Below the pieces are notes generated by a model. That model made no database searches, was not told where the DNA came from, and was given only the letters and a program-made list of their open reading frames with translations. 64,000 bases of DNA from contig JAQISU010000234.1 in the NCBI GenBank assembly GCA_029339505.1, forward strand, positions 310,001 through 374,000. The letters run 5' to 3'. The position numbers and the translations under genes were made by a program. This document shows, one piece after another, positions 1-9,590 of the stretch (position 1 is the stretch's first letter; the number at the start of each line of letters is the position of its first letter). The stretch comes from Unio delphinus (taxonomy: Eukaryota > Mollusca > Bivalvia > Unionida > Unionidae).

Positions 1-696
1 TTATTATCTACAAGAAACGGATTTAGAAAAACTAGATGAAGCAACTGGGATATTTTTCTTTGTTAAACTCAAACAACTTTTTCTGAAGTGTGTCTCTGAC
101 TATTTTTCTGCTAGCAACTACAAATCGTTTGGTCTCCGTGTGTTATAAAATTCCTCCATTGGAGTTTCAGAAATTATTTCCCTGATTATTTCACATTGGA
201 TTCTGTCGGGTTTCAGTCTAATTAATTTTTTAACCTCACTTAATTGTTCATCAAGTGCCCTATAATCGCTATCAATTTCTTCATAATAGTCCACGAATTC
301 TTTCAGCCACTTATGTGGACCCGCACCGACAAATGGTGGTGGCTGTCCATGATCTTCGCACATTATCACCGCTGTATTCGTTTGAAGCAGCCAATCCAAG
401 AACATCTTTAATATTTCTGTTGATACTGTGCACACTTCATCCCAAATTATAACCTCGGGGATGAATTTATCGCGCATTCGTTCAGGTGTCCATTTGTCAT
501 CACTGTATCTGAAAAAATTATTATACGTACACGACAAAACGCCTCGTTGTTTTATCTCTCTGGCTAATCTATGTGTTGGCGTCAGCACAATCATGTTTAC
601 GCGTACTCGATATAACTCGATTGCACTCGTCGTCTTTCCTGACCCGCCACAGCCGTTTAAATAAACTGTTTTATATCTACAAATTGGATCTGACAT
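1..696 (-). pseudogene. SF1 helicase domain of a Polinton PolB-helicase protein (decayed)
   Basis: ATP-dependent DNA helicase domain, probably the C-terminal half of the polymerase gene lying upstream on the same strand. A Walker A motif GCGGSGKTT is at about 654-628, followed by PTHRLA (motif Ia-like). A Walker B-like IIWDEVC is next, then GQPPP in the place of motif III. The last open stretch stops at 118-120, but the next frame continues the family-like C-terminal part (ASRKIVRDTLQKKLFEF) down to about base 20, so one frameshift lies near 120. The first bases of this reading overlap the end of the polymerase reading in another frame, which suggests a single fused gene broken by an indel. 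The window start cuts the region beyond. The family call is firm; the fusion is inferred from the overlap and strand. Confidence 0.75.
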
Positions 697-2950
697 CGAT
701 GGTGCATTAGAACGCTCTGATAAATTATCACCGCGTAAATAATTACTTTGAATTTCAACTCTGCTGATTCAGAATACTCACGCAGCATTTCTTTTTTAAT
801 TCTCCACGATCCCCAGCTTTCATCCGAATTAGTGAATTCAGCAACTGCGCAACTGTACTTGCTGTTAATGTAAAATGAATCAACGGCAACTCTAACCGCA
901 GTGTCGGGAAATCTATTTATCATTGAAAATAAATTAATACAAGCATAACCCAGCATCGACGACCTCAAATGTGTATACGGGGATCTGTAACCGTCGCTAT
1001 AAGTAACAACTGTACCCAATTTTGTTCCATCGGACAAAAAAGCATCTTTACGATCTACATATATGTTTTTAGATAATGCATTCGCGATTTCAAAGTCATA
1101 TTCGGTGTTATCCATAATCAGCCGTGAACAATATCGTCTATAGTCGCATTTTGTTCCTCCCTGAGTGAATTTTCCGATTATTCTTCTGCCGAGATCTTTT
1201 GCTTCGATGTTTCGTTGATTAAATATCCGTTTGGACCACTCAATGATATATTCTTCGCCGGCATCAATATGTTTTCTGCATTCGTCAATTATACTATCAA
1301 GACGTTCCGGTGTTGGTAGCCAGACATTGATTTGTTTCCGATATGATATAATTGCTTCACTGACTGTCAGCGAAATTAACATTTTTGTAAAAATCATGAA
1401 TCGTAATAGCGCTATTGGCAGCCAATTCTTTTCAGACATGTGTCTACCAATCCAAATATAACAACAGCGATGAAGTCCTGCTGCAAATTCAAATGATACT
1501 ACACGAGCGAATCCAGTTAAATCAAATCAGGCAGCGGCCCATTAATTGCAACACGAGTCATTTCATGTACGGGGTGTCCAAATCGTTTAAAATACTCAGT
1601 ACACTCTCCATAACCAAGAAAATTCGCTGGGTAACAAGCAGCCATATCAACTGAAATGATATTATCATGGTCGTATTTGTTATTCCATAAACCGCCATGA
1701 TTAAATTCTAAACAACTAGCCTCAATGTCTGGCAAGAATTCTACGCGTGTTGGTTTCCATGCGTTTTTGATTCTTGCAAAATGAGCTGCAACCGACGGGA
1801 TTGTAAAACAGTTTGTCAATAATTGTTCGTCGTTGATGATTTCATCGGTGGCTTCGCCACACGCCGTTAAAAACCCACTAGCTGTTTTTTTTTCATTTTG
1901 TTGTGAAATGCTTCAGTGCGGTATAATTCACCCTTTGGTCTTACAAACTGATCCAACGTATCAGTGTCGTTTTCAGTGCTGCGAAGTAACCACACCGACA
2001 CGGGGTCGTTTTTACTCAAATGCGCAATAGCATCGAATAGTTTCTTTTCAGCGAGAAAACCGTCCCTGGAAAATTCTTCTCGTAGGAATTCGCCGGGTAT
2101 ATACTTTATTATTCTGTTTCGTGGAAATATTGTGACCGCGGATGTCCATGCGTGTTCGTTATGATCAATAATTTTAATTGGGGCTCCCTTTGATTTATAT
2201 TTTGATTCGTATAAAACTTCTCCGGTTATCGTTGTAACAGTTATTGGAAATCTTAGCGACGTTTCTAATTTTGCTTTATCGCTAATAGTCGCTCCGCAGT
2301 CTTTCACCGTTAACTCCCATTGAGCAATTTTGCTACGCCGTAGATCGGTAAGTTTGTTCCCTCGGGATGCATTTGTAAAATGTTCTGTTATTTGTGCTGC
2401 TACACAATTCAGCGACAAAGCCACTGACGACGAAGTCGCCGGCGACGACTGTTTCATTGGTTTTAGTTTTCCTATATCGGGTTTTTCATTTAACGGATAT
2501 ATCCCATACACAACTGCTATTTCAGGATATGCTCGTTCATAGTATGGTTTGTCAATTCCAGTTATCAGACCCGGCTTAGAATCACGGCTAACAACGACTG
2601 TTTTCTTATCTTTGAGAATCGGTTCAAATTTGTCTCGTATAATCCAACCGCCTGATTCTACAGGGATAATGAATTTCACTCTTAAAAAAGTATTTTTTGT
2701 TGCCAAGTTGTGATAACATCAACGCTGCGTTGCTGTCGTTCATGGTGGCATCAACAACGCCATCAATTCGAAATGTTGACCAGCTATGAGATGCGCTGTC
2801 GTGTTTGAATTCATTAATACAATCGCGTATTTTATTTATCAAGGCTCTATCCGTTATTGCCCGTTTTGGAACATCTTTGAGGGTTCTATCGAGATTGAAT
2901 TTAACTTTTTTGAAAGGCTTAATTGCTGATAATCTCTCGAACTCCTCCAT
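657..2950 (-). pseudogene. Family B DNA polymerase (Polinton type), frameshifted
   Basis: Replicative DNA polymerase of the element. I chose the start at 2950 (peptide MEEFERL), because the upstream extension in that frame is low-complexity. Four blocks lie in order in different frames: 2950-2690 (N-terminal), 2706-1867 (N-terminal/exonuclease side), 1819-1517 (palm motif A, DMAACYP) and about 1515-657. The last block stays open upstream of its first Met. It holds IGKFTQGG in the place of motif B, and VAVDSFYI in the place of motif C, with the aspartate kept but a Val before it where Thr is usual. At least three frameshifts break it. It is transcribed away from the zinc-finger gene at 2993. 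Gene order and the helicase behind it fit a Polinton-like element rather than a cellular polymerase. Confidence 0.8.
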
Positions 2951-2992
2951 GTTATAATTAAAACAAGTATTTAAATAGACAAATATAGTATA

Positions 2993-3261
2993 ATGAATCA
3001 CTGCAAGTGGCTAATGATTGGATCAACAACCCCGTGTAACAAATCATGCAGAAGAGAATTCTGTGGGTATCATTTACAAAGCGTTCGGCGAGGAAGTTTT
3101 GGCCCCCTTCCGAGCCTCCGATGTGGGGTGGGGGTGGGAAATCGCAGTTGTGTCTCAGTTGTGGCGGCAAACGTTACAGGGAACTAAATCGCTATTATGA
3201 CAAACGAATAAAAATGCAGTCATTGATCCTACCGATGACTCCGTCAGCGAGAAAATCATAG
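2993..3261 (+). pseudogene. Small zinc-finger protein, frameshifted
   Basis: Short Cys/His-rich protein divergent from the polymerase gene, about 40 bases between starts. It opens MNHCKWLMIGSTTPC and continues with paired Cys and a CxxH (CNKSC, FCGYH), then LRCGVGVG. After about 3140 the pattern continues in another frame as QLCLSCGGKRYRELNRYY, so one frameshift is present. The spacing suggests two zinc-binding knuckles. A related C-terminal block (LCCHCCGLRYRALIEYY) is found on the minus strand near 52.4 kb in remnant C. I recall similar Cys-rich proteins in Polinton-like elements, but no biochemical role is known to me. A DNA-binding or regulatory role is a guess. Confidence 0.55.
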
Positions 3262-3336
3262 AAAACCCTCAAGTCTACATTGATAGACTTATAATTAAAG
3301 CAAATAATAAATTAAACAAATAGTATTATTATACAA

Positions 3337-3849
3337 ATGAGCCAAGATTTCAGACCTCACCCAGTGCTTGTTAATTATGAAGCTTCCCGTGATGATGTTG
3401 TTAGAAATTGCAGACTAAAGAAGCCGGTTGGATGGGTAAATAATAGAGGTTATTTGATGTTTAGTGCCGGGAAGAAGAGATATTATTGTCATCGATTCGC
3501 ATACGAATGTCACAACGGATTGATCAAAGATGGTTTTGTGATTGATAACGTTGATGGATTCCCTCAAAATAACAAATTGGATAACTTACGAGTTGTTACT
3601 CAAAGTCAGAATACAAAATTAGGTGGAACCGGCAAACATGCAAAAAAGGCAATACATGTCAAATCATTTGATACAGAAACTAGCGAGGAGAAAATATTTC
3701 AGTCAATGAATGAAGCCAGTAGATATTTCGATATTTGTAGGTCTTCAATACGATTTTTTGCAGAAGGAATTCAAAAATCGGCTCTGTCAAAGAAAAACTC
3801 ACACAGGATACAATTTTCATATACATCTGAAACGATTCAAGGGAGATAA
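3337..3849 (+). CDS. HNH endonuclease with NUMOD-like C-terminal domain
   Basis: A 170-residue intact frame. Residues about 45-95 form an HNH_3-type nuclease core (HRFAYECHNG, then VIDNVDG, then NNKLDNLRVVTQSQNT). Residues about 105-145 resemble a NUMOD1/helix-turn-helix DNA-binding repeat (FQSMNEASRYFDICRSSIRFFAEG). Such proteins nick or cut DNA and are often homing endonucleases in phages and large DNA viruses. The usual catalytic His of the (V/I)xHIDG motif is Asn here (IDNVDG), so activity is doubtful. The gene lies between the zinc-finger gene and the non-coding block. Just past its end, sequence shared with copy B begins, so it marks the edge of a rearrangement. Start chosen at the ATG after an A/T-rich leader. 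Confidence 0.75.
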   Translation: MSQDFRPHPVLVNYEASRDDVVRNCRLKKPVGWVNNRGYLMFSAGKKRYYCHRFAYECHNGLIKDGFVIDNVDGFPQNNKLDNLRVVTQSQNTKLGGTGKHAKKAIHVKSFDTETSEEKIFQSMNEASRYFDICRSSIRFFAEGIQKSALSKKNSHRIQFSYTSETIQGR

Positions 3850-3890
3850 AGCCTTTATGGATAAGTCCGCCACCACACATAACACTCCAC

Positions 3891-3985
3891 TCACTAAGTT
3901 CCCTTTTATTATGACAGTCAAGGTATGTGTCGTCTGCTATTTTTACAGGTAGAGAGAGAGGTATAGTTGAGGTGCGCGCGCACAC
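3891..3985 (-). pseudogene. Truncated 5' end of the element HNH nuclease seen whole in copy B
   Basis: From about 3891 rightward the DNA is alignable with 60050-60150 of copy B, where the minus strand reads into an HNH nuclease (59830-60120). Here only the 5' part is left (KIADDTYLDCHNKREL). The catalytic part has been replaced by unrelated sequence next to the HNH/NUMOD gene. The reading frame differs by one base from copy B. This is a gene fragment left by a deletion or recombination. Confidence 0.4.
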
Positions 3986-4759
3986 GTGACTGTGGAGATT
4001 TATATTTATAACATCGAAATTACATGCTGTTTTGTGTTACGATGTTTTCACAACTTATTAAAACCAGATAGATATATCAGTGCTGTGTGCAGCCTTGACA
4101 AATTTCCTCTGCGCTAAAACATCTCGTTTCATAAATAATATCATACTAAAAAAGGTGACCTCATACATGTAGACTGCTAATCATTGACGTGGGTATGTGA
4201 CTGTACAATTACTATCTTCTACGTGCGAGTTGTATTTTTCTGTGTGTAAAAATATTTTATTTTCCTTTTTCCTGTATACATTTTTACACATTTTATACAT
4301 TTTTTATTTCTTATTGTTAAGTATACATGTCAGGTTATATTGAATCGGTATTTCACTTTTGCTGTTATCTAACAACTGTATTCTTTTGTTTAGTGTTTTA
4401 TTTAAATATTTTGTCTCATTTAAATGTTGTGAAACAGCATTAATAAGTAATTCAAGGAAATAAAATAACACACCCGTGAATCAACGCTGCTGTATTAGTC
4501 ACCTTATATATGTTATGACTCGTAATAAGCTTGGGGCTTTCGAAGGCCAAATCCGACCGATTAAAACTAACCAACGCCATTAACCCGGGCGTGTGGTTTT
4601 CTTTTGTCAATCATGCAACCGGGTTAATTTAATTAGGTTGCTTTTGATTGGTTGGATTGGCCGTAGAAAATCCGCCCCGTCGTTTCATGTTTGTGCTGTC
4701 TTGTGCCGTCCCACATCATTACATCACAAATTCCATTATCGTTTCATTGAAATTCATCC
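3986..4759. other. Non-coding block shared by copies A and B
   Basis: No convincing gene. The block aligns with about 60150-60862 of copy B, including the AAGCTTGGG(G/A)CTTTCGAAGG and GGGTTAATTTAATT(A/G)GGTTG stretches and a run ending in GTCCCACATC. It separates the nuclease side from the capsid side, so it may hold early promoters or an origin. It is strongly kept for DNA without a frame. Confidence 0.6.
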
Positions 4760-5008
4760 TTAATTAAGTTAATTAAGTATATGTTATGCCTAAAATCTGC
4801 CACAACACTCGAGTGGAGATATATACGGCATTGTACCGTCCATTAATTAAGTTAATTAAGTATATGTTATGCCTAAAATCTGCCACAACACTCGAGTGGA
4901 GATATATACGGCATTTTACCGTCCATTAATTAAGTTCACTAAGTATATGTTATGCCTAAAATCTGCCGCAACACTCGAGTGTAGATATATACGGCATTGA
5001 ACTGTCCA
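4760..5008. repeat. Three tandem 83-bp repeats
   Basis: Three units start at 4760, 4843 and 4926 with TTAATTAAGTTAATTAAG or a close variant. Each contains TATGTTATGCCTAAAATCTG and ACACTCGAGTG, and ends TACGGCATT..CCGTCCA. The units are nearly identical. ACTCGAGT and TTAATTAA are palindromic. In copy B the array is absent and about 205 bp of other sequence lies in its place. Confidence 0.9.
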
Positions 5009-5079
5009 TAAAATAAAACGGGTCAAAAACGACCCCCAATATTTTTTAATAATTAGAGGTAAAATGTATTATATGAATA

Positions 5080-5433
5080 ATGGATATCAAAGATGTAAAT
5101 TATATAATTGTTCAAATTTCAAATTTGAAAAATCGAGGGATAGTATTATCTGAAGATCTCGACTGCGACAGGATTGCCTCGGAATATGAAGACATTGAGT
5201 ATCAGTATAGTAAGGGTCGTTATGTTTTACCGAAGACGTACAGGCTCGTGAAAGGAATTCAAAAGTCCATCAATGCTTGTTTGTACGGTAACGACATTAA
5301 TGTATTTATAACTCTATTTAGCATCGTTGAAGCAATACGTCAAAAGCTCGGCCAAGAGTATCAAAAACGAGCTGAAATTAGTACTAAGGTCTTAAACGAG
5401 GAAAAACCAGTATCCTATCCACGTGAGCGTTAA
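5080..5433 (+). CDS. ORF-a, conserved element protein of unknown function
   Basis: A 117-residue intact frame beginning MDIKDVN. It is acidic and helix-rich, with no recognised domain. A close homologue lies at 61122-61478 in copy B. Copy A lacks six codons near the C-terminus that copy B has, and has lost the copy B stop codon (TAT for TAA), so it runs four codons further. It is the first gene after the non-coding block, ahead of a minus-strand gene (ORF-b). It lacks the AATTGAAAA motif found before the capsid genes, so it may be expressed at a different time. Coding status rests on conservation between the two copies. Confidence 0.65.
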   Translation: MDIKDVNYIIVQISNLKNRGIVLSEDLDCDRIASEYEDIEYQYSKGRYVLPKTYRLVKGIQKSINACLYGNDINVFITLFSIVEAIRQKLGQEYQKRAEISTKVLNEEKPVSYPRER

Positions 5434-5511
5434 TATAAAAAATACGCTTTCAGTAAATTTTCAGTAAAAAATTAATTTTTTTAGCGTTTTTTGTAACACT
5501 TGTTACACTTG

Positions 5512-5790
5512 TCACATAGGATTTTCTCCTGAAAGAATACTCATCAGTTTGGGCTTGCTCATGCAGTTACGTGCGTACTGGATGATCTGCCTGTGGTAGC
5601 AAGTAATCACCGCAACGCCTCCATTTTCACGTAGTTGTTGTTGTTGCCACGTCGTTAACAAAAATCGTTCATCGCCGTTCTCAGATATTACAATTTTGAA
5701 ACCCCCAGCGATGTTATTTCTGAAACACTCGCGGATAGCGTCGTACAGTTTAACCTTGTCCGAGATGGATACGTTAGCTTGATAGTACAT
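5512..5790 (-). CDS. ORF-b, conserved 92-residue element protein of unknown function
   Basis: Intact frame on the minus strand, MYYQANVS to SGENPM. The homologue at 61547-61825 has the same length and differs at about 15 of 92 positions, with no gap, in a region where neighbours carry indels. Central residues GGFKIVISENGDERF and GGVAVITCY suggest a small alpha/beta fold, with two Cys. No family is recognised. It is the only minus-strand gene inside the capsid-side block and runs against ORF-a. Upstream of its start is AATTAAAAG, a loose variant of the AATTGAAAA motif, so the 65-base gap to ORF-c may act in both directions. Confidence 0.7.
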   Translation of the reverse strand: MYYQANVSISDKVKLYDAIRECFRNNIAGGFKIVISENGDERFLLTTWQQQQLRENGGVAVITCYHRQIIQYARNCMSKPKLMSILSGENPM

Positions 5791-5827
5791 TATTTAATAA
5801 CTCAGCTTTTAATTGTGATAGTTTCAC

Positions 5828-5842
5828 ATTTGAAAACTCAGT
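5828..5842 (+). promoter_or_regulatory. AATTGAAAA-type motif before ORF-c
   Basis: ATTTGAAAACTCAGT lies 19 bases before the ATG at 5856. It is a weaker variant of the motif seen before the core-protein and MCP genes. Confidence 0.4.
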
Positions 5843-5855
5843 TCACAAACAATAT

Positions 5856-6652
5856 ATGGTAAGTGAATCGCTTACAACTAAATTAACTCGAAAGCGGCTA
5901 GCAGCAATTAAAAAGTTTATACCGGTTCGAGACAGACTTCACGATAAACTTCAACAACGACAACAAGCGCAGACTGACTTTTCTGTGTCAAGTGAACAAC
6001 TGTTTACTCCGATAACAAGTGCGACCAAAGATGTGAAAAAATTAACTGAAGCAGCGATATACGGAGATATTCCTGAAAAAGAACGAGCAAAGAAGGCGCC
6101 GTTGGTTGATACACTTGAAAAGATAGGGTAAAAGAGAGAAATTATTATAAGACGAGTTTAAATGTTTTATAAAAAAACAAAGACACTTGGGTATCAAAAA
6201 TATATTTAGCGAAACAACGCGGCGGGGATAAAATCAGAGCGTTGCTGCACCCTGGTTATGATAACTTTCTAGCTGCGGTTAAAGGCGGTCCACAACCACC
6301 ACGTTATACGGAGGATCCAATCCCGGAAGAAATAAACATAAAAGCAGAAGCCGGTTCTAAGAAAACAAGCGGAAAAGGATATTCAATTAAAAATCCTTTG
6401 GATTTCAACGCAGCCGTGACATGTCCTGGTAACATCCTAAGTGATATGTCACGGTTAGAAGTACTTATGGGTGGAAAGCGAGCCGGAAACAACTCCGTCG
6501 AGATAATTAATGAAGCAGCTGATATCTGTAGACGATTATTTGCCGGCGGTATCATGGACATTGATGTATATCGAGAACTCATTGCTGAATTAGTTGAAAA
6601 TCACAGAGACGCCCATGGTTATGATGAAAATCCTATGGATCTTAGCGATTGA
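5856..6652 (+). pseudogene. ORF-c, probable virion protein, internally deleted
   Basis: Two open pieces, 5856-6131 (MVSESLTTK, basic, glutamine-rich helix) and 6242-6652 (ending with a long helical segment EIINEAADICRRLF). They match the N- and C-terminal parts of one gene at 61891-62801 in copy B. Against copy B, copy A has lost about 220 bp after LEKI. Copy B in turn lacks about 33 codons present here after QQRQQ, so the losses are complementary. A third 5' fragment lies at 51886 in remnant C. No catalytic motif is visible. Its place just before the core-protein and MCP genes, and the upstream AATTGAAAA-type motif, fit a structural protein. This is inference. Confidence 0.6.
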
Positions 6653-6657
6653 TCAAA

Positions 6658-6675
6658 AATTGAAAAACTACTAGT
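6658..6675 (+). promoter_or_regulatory. AATTGAAAA-ACTACTAGT motif before core-protein gene
   Basis: AATTGAAAAACTACTAGT ends 11 bases before the ATG at 6687; the nine-base core ends 20 bases before it. The same string is kept at 62807 in copy B. Confidence 0.65.
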
Positions 6676-6686
6676 TTTATAACAAT

Positions 6687-7161
6687 ATGATCATACACTA
6701 CAACCATGATAAACCCGTAAGCGTCTACGTGGTGAACTCACGATTACCTGTTTATAGAGCATATTACGGAGATGGTTTCGGCAATACCATTGCGGGGTTA
6801 TTTACAAGAATGGCTCCCAAGGTGGCGCCGTTAGCTAAACAATTATCAATGAAGGCTATTGATATTATTCATGATAAGAGAATCAGCGCTGTTGGAAATC
6901 TTGCCGGAAAGGCAATAACAAAATAAAATAACATCATTGGTGCGACGACGAAAAAAGCAACCAGTTGTACTGCCATCTACAACAGTGATGCCTGCAAGTG
7001 TCAGCAAAGCAATAAATAGCGCAATGGAAGAAAAATTAGCGTCGTTGGCTGCTTCGGTGACTCTGTCATCCGTGGCTGCGCCGCTGGCGAACAGTAAACA
7101 AGATGATATCGCAAACATGATAGCAGGAAGTGGTTTGAAACGAAAACAAAAACGACGATGA
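6687..7161 (+). pseudogene. Small core/membrane-active protein (adenovirus pX/pVI-like), broken
   Basis: Open pieces 6687-6926 and 6937-7161 read as one protein in copy B (62836-63306), apart from a single stop. The N-terminal part has a tyrosine-rich stretch (SRLPVYRAYYGDGFG), then an amphipathic/hydrophobic helix (AGLFTRMAPKVAPLAKQL). The C-terminal part is Ala/Ser-rich and ends in a basic tail (GSGLKRKQKRR). This composition is like the small basic or membrane-lytic virion proteins of adenoviruses and the matching genes of Polintons. That is an analogy, not a proven homology. It lies 43 bases before the MCP start. Confidence 0.5.
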
Positions 7162-7177
7162 TTACAAAGAATTTCAC

Positions 7178-7193
7178 AATTGAAAATACTAGT
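7178..7193 (+). promoter_or_regulatory. AATTGAAAA-ACTAGT motif before MCP
   Basis: AATTGAAAATACTAGT; the core ends 18 bases before the MCP ATG at 7205. Copy B keeps it at 63323 with the same spacing. Confidence 0.7.
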
Positions 7194-7204
7194 ATGTTAA
7201 TATA

Positions 7205-8621
7205 ATGTTTAAAAGAACAGCTGATCCAGCGTTAGATATGGAAGCCCCAGTACCCAAGGACAAATTCCGTCCGCGATTATCAATTTTATTCCTATCATGC
7301 AATACAAGCAGATATTCGATCGCGAATTGAACTTTTAAGTCCATGATACCAGCAAATACTTTCTACCCGCTGAAGCGTTTATCGAAGTAGAAGGAGAATT
7401 TGTACGACTTACTGATACTCCTGCTGTACCCGCACCGTATCCAGATGATACCAAAGTCGGTTTAGTCAATAATGGTATCATGGCGCTATTTGAAACCGCG
7501 AGATATCTCATTGACGGAAAAGAGATTGAGTCTATAGAATGTAATGTTGATGTGGCTACAACAATAATTGGGTTAGCAAGATATTCTGACGATTATACAA
7601 GATCAGCAGATCCGTCTATGATGTTTGCAAAAGATAATAAAAACACTGCTGGGCACACTCAATTTATTGTACGACGACCAAATGATCGTGCTGGTCCTCA
7701 CTCCCCTGCTGCTATCGAGGATATGATTATAAATACTGACCTCCAGTACAATCTAGGAGCTTCAACACGAATAGCAATGTTGGCAGGACAGCGTAGATCG
7801 TTTTCTTGTGCGATTCCGTTGCATCATATATTTGGATTCTGCAGAAATATACGAAAAGTTATTTATGGAGCGAAGCATACAGTAGTACTCGTGCGAAAGG
7901 GTAGTGACAATGATGCAATCTGGAGAATTCCAGCGGATCCTGCAAATCCAAATGCTGACGCTGGTAAAGTCATTTTAACTAAATTGGTCTTGTGGATGCC
8001 AGTAATGACCCCATCAATTACCACAGAACAGCGACTACTATCATTTATGGATGCGGGTGGCAAATCATTGATAAGTTGGCTCATACAACAACAGATGTTA
8101 AGCAATCAAATATCAATGGTACATTTACATGGAACTTGGCATCACAACAAGGCGTTTCAGCTCCACGTCATATATTTATCACGTTACAGGAAATGACAAG
8201 AGTGGAATCACAATTACACAGTCATATGTTATTTGATCAATTTGGAGTTACTGCCGTCTCGTTGAGAATAAATGGCCAGCAGGAACCATCCGAAGACATA
8301 CAACTTAATTTCGGTCAAAACCATATTGCACGCGTGTACCATCGTATGCTGTCATATATGGGCCGTGATCAAAATGTTGATACTGGTTTGCAAATATCGC
8401 AATATGATTTTAAGAACTTTTATCCGATCTACTACTTTTCGCTGGAACATCTTGATTTAACAAGGCAATCCGTCGTTGATATACACTTCAGAGCCAATGT
8501 CATTCGTGGCACTATTGCTAATTATAGAGCGGTTGCTGTCATTCTCAGCGACAAATCAATGCTACTTGAAGGTGTTGGTGGACGAATGAGAATTGTTGAT
8601 GCACCAGTGGAAAATATGTAA
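7205..8621 (+). pseudogene. Double jelly-roll major capsid protein (MCP), frameshifted
   Basis: Capsid shell protein of the Polinton/adintovirus type, about 470 residues if whole. The N-terminus MFKRTADPALDMEAPVPKD is followed by a one-base insertion near 7262 compared with copy B. The frame resumes with NNGIMALFETARYLIDGKEI (about 7470-7530), typical of the first jelly roll, and SCAIPLHHIFGFC...KVIYGAKHTV (about 7806-7890). A further frameshift lies between about 8000 and 8110. The second jelly roll continues to 8621 (PRHIFITLQEMTRV, DFKNFYPIYYFSLEHLDLT). Copy B at 63350 confirms the start. An AATTGAAAA-ACTAGT motif precedes it. Not functional as it stands. Confidence 0.85.
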
Positions 8622-8639
8622 ACGATTCACAATTAGATC

Positions 8640-8648
8640 AATTGAAAG
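8640..8648 (+). promoter_or_regulatory. AATTGAAAG motif before the hydrophobic protein gene
   Basis: AATTGAAAG ends 22 bases before the ATG at 8671. The ACTAGT half is not present. Eight of nine core bases match. Confidence 0.35.
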
Positions 8649-8670
8649 TATAAATGTGTTTTACAATAAA

Positions 8671-9123
8671 ATGACATATAGTGTTGTTAGTGTCAAGCTG
8701 ACTGATGGTCAGGTCAAGAAATTTTGACCAAACTCCGCTAAAGAATGTGGAACCACAATAACGTTGAAACCAGCACAGATCTCCGGCGGTACACATAAAA
8801 TATCATTGACGGATCGTCAAATAAACAATTTCAATGATGCGCTGAAGAATAAGAGAGGGGTTCAAATTGTATTTTCAAAGGCTGCAGTCGCCAACATGAT
8901 AAAATCAGGTGGTATATTTCCATTGTTAGCTGCAATACCAGCATTGATTTCAGCGGCTCCCCCAGCGGTGGCGAAAGCAGCTGCGTTGGGAGCCGTTGGG
9001 ACCGCGGCAGGGATGGCGTTGAAAAAGGCAACTGGGAAAGGATATAAAAAAAGGGAAAGGGGTTGTACCTACCAGGGACTCCATATTCATAAGGGTCTGA
9101 GAATACCAGGAGCGGTTTATTAG
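8671..9123 (+). pseudogene. Polinton small hydrophobic virion-associated protein
   Basis: The ATG at 8671 opens MTYSVVSVKLTDGQVKKF. A TGA follows, and the same frame then continues through KISLTDRQINNF, FSKAAVANMIKSGG and a long Ala-rich hydrophobic segment (about residues 75-110 of the full frame). It ends in a Gly/Lys tail, where the frame slips near 9050. Proteins with this layout (LSKAQISKIIQSGG-like block, hydrophobic segment, GKG tail) recur next to the MCP and protease genes in Polintons and adintoviruses. They are thought to be membrane-interacting virion proteins. One stop and one frameshift make it a pseudogene here. The segment after the ATG was identified by reading upstream of the longer open part. 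Confidence 0.6.
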
Positions 9124-9534
9124 TTGAAAGCCCAATTCTCCCTACGTCCAATTTTGATTTAATTGATGATGCTAAAAAACTAGCGATAAAAAACTTCAGA
9201 GGGGTTTTTATGAGAGATCAATTACCGAGAAAGCCAAATAACGTTAAAACCGGTATCATCAATCTTGATAACAGCAGCGGATCGGGAACTCACTGGGTTG
9301 CATACGCGATCGATCCACGTGGAATTGTCTATTTTGATTCATATGGGTTAGCCCCGCCAAGCGAGTTTATGCGGTATATAAATTCTTCGATGAAACTCAG
9401 AGTTTCCGATTTTTTATTCCACGCTGCCAACACAACAATTAAATGATCCACCGATATGGGGCCGTGAAGTATTAAATGTCCTCGCGGAGATTTCATCGTC
9501 ACAGAAACCACCTCATCTGGTTGCAAATGAATAA
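9093..9534 (+). pseudogene. Adenain-like cysteine protease (PRO), inactive
   Basis: Capsid-maturation protease of the adenovirus/Polinton C48-like family. The frame is open from 9093 with no clear ATG. It reads SNFDLIDDAKKLAI and NFRGVFMRDQLP, then the catalytic His in GTHWVAY (about 9288) and an Asp in YFDSYG. After a frameshift between about 9350 and 9440 the protein goes on in the next frame (TQQLNDPPIWGREVLNVL) to a stop at 9532-9534. The position that normally holds the catalytic Cys (IxCGxxxL) is a TGG Trp codon at 9457-9459. The enzyme is therefore doubly disabled. It lies between the hydrophobic protein and the fibre-like gene. Confidence 0.75.
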
Positions 9535-9561
9535 TTACAAGGTAATTTTAGAGAATCAATA

Positions 9562-9577
9562 AATTGAAAATACAAGT
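9562..9577 (+). promoter_or_regulatory. AATTGAAAA motif before fibre-like gene
   Basis: AATTGAAAATACAAGT; the core ends 20 bases before the ATG at 9591. The second half differs from ACTAGT at one base (ACAAGT). Confidence 0.55.
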
Positions 9578-9590
9578 TGCGCTAACAATA

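Noticed and set aside
3046..3261. The 3046, 3018 and 2958 frames as separate genes
   Set aside because: They are other frames of the frameshifted zinc-finger gene; only its Cys-rich parts are kept.
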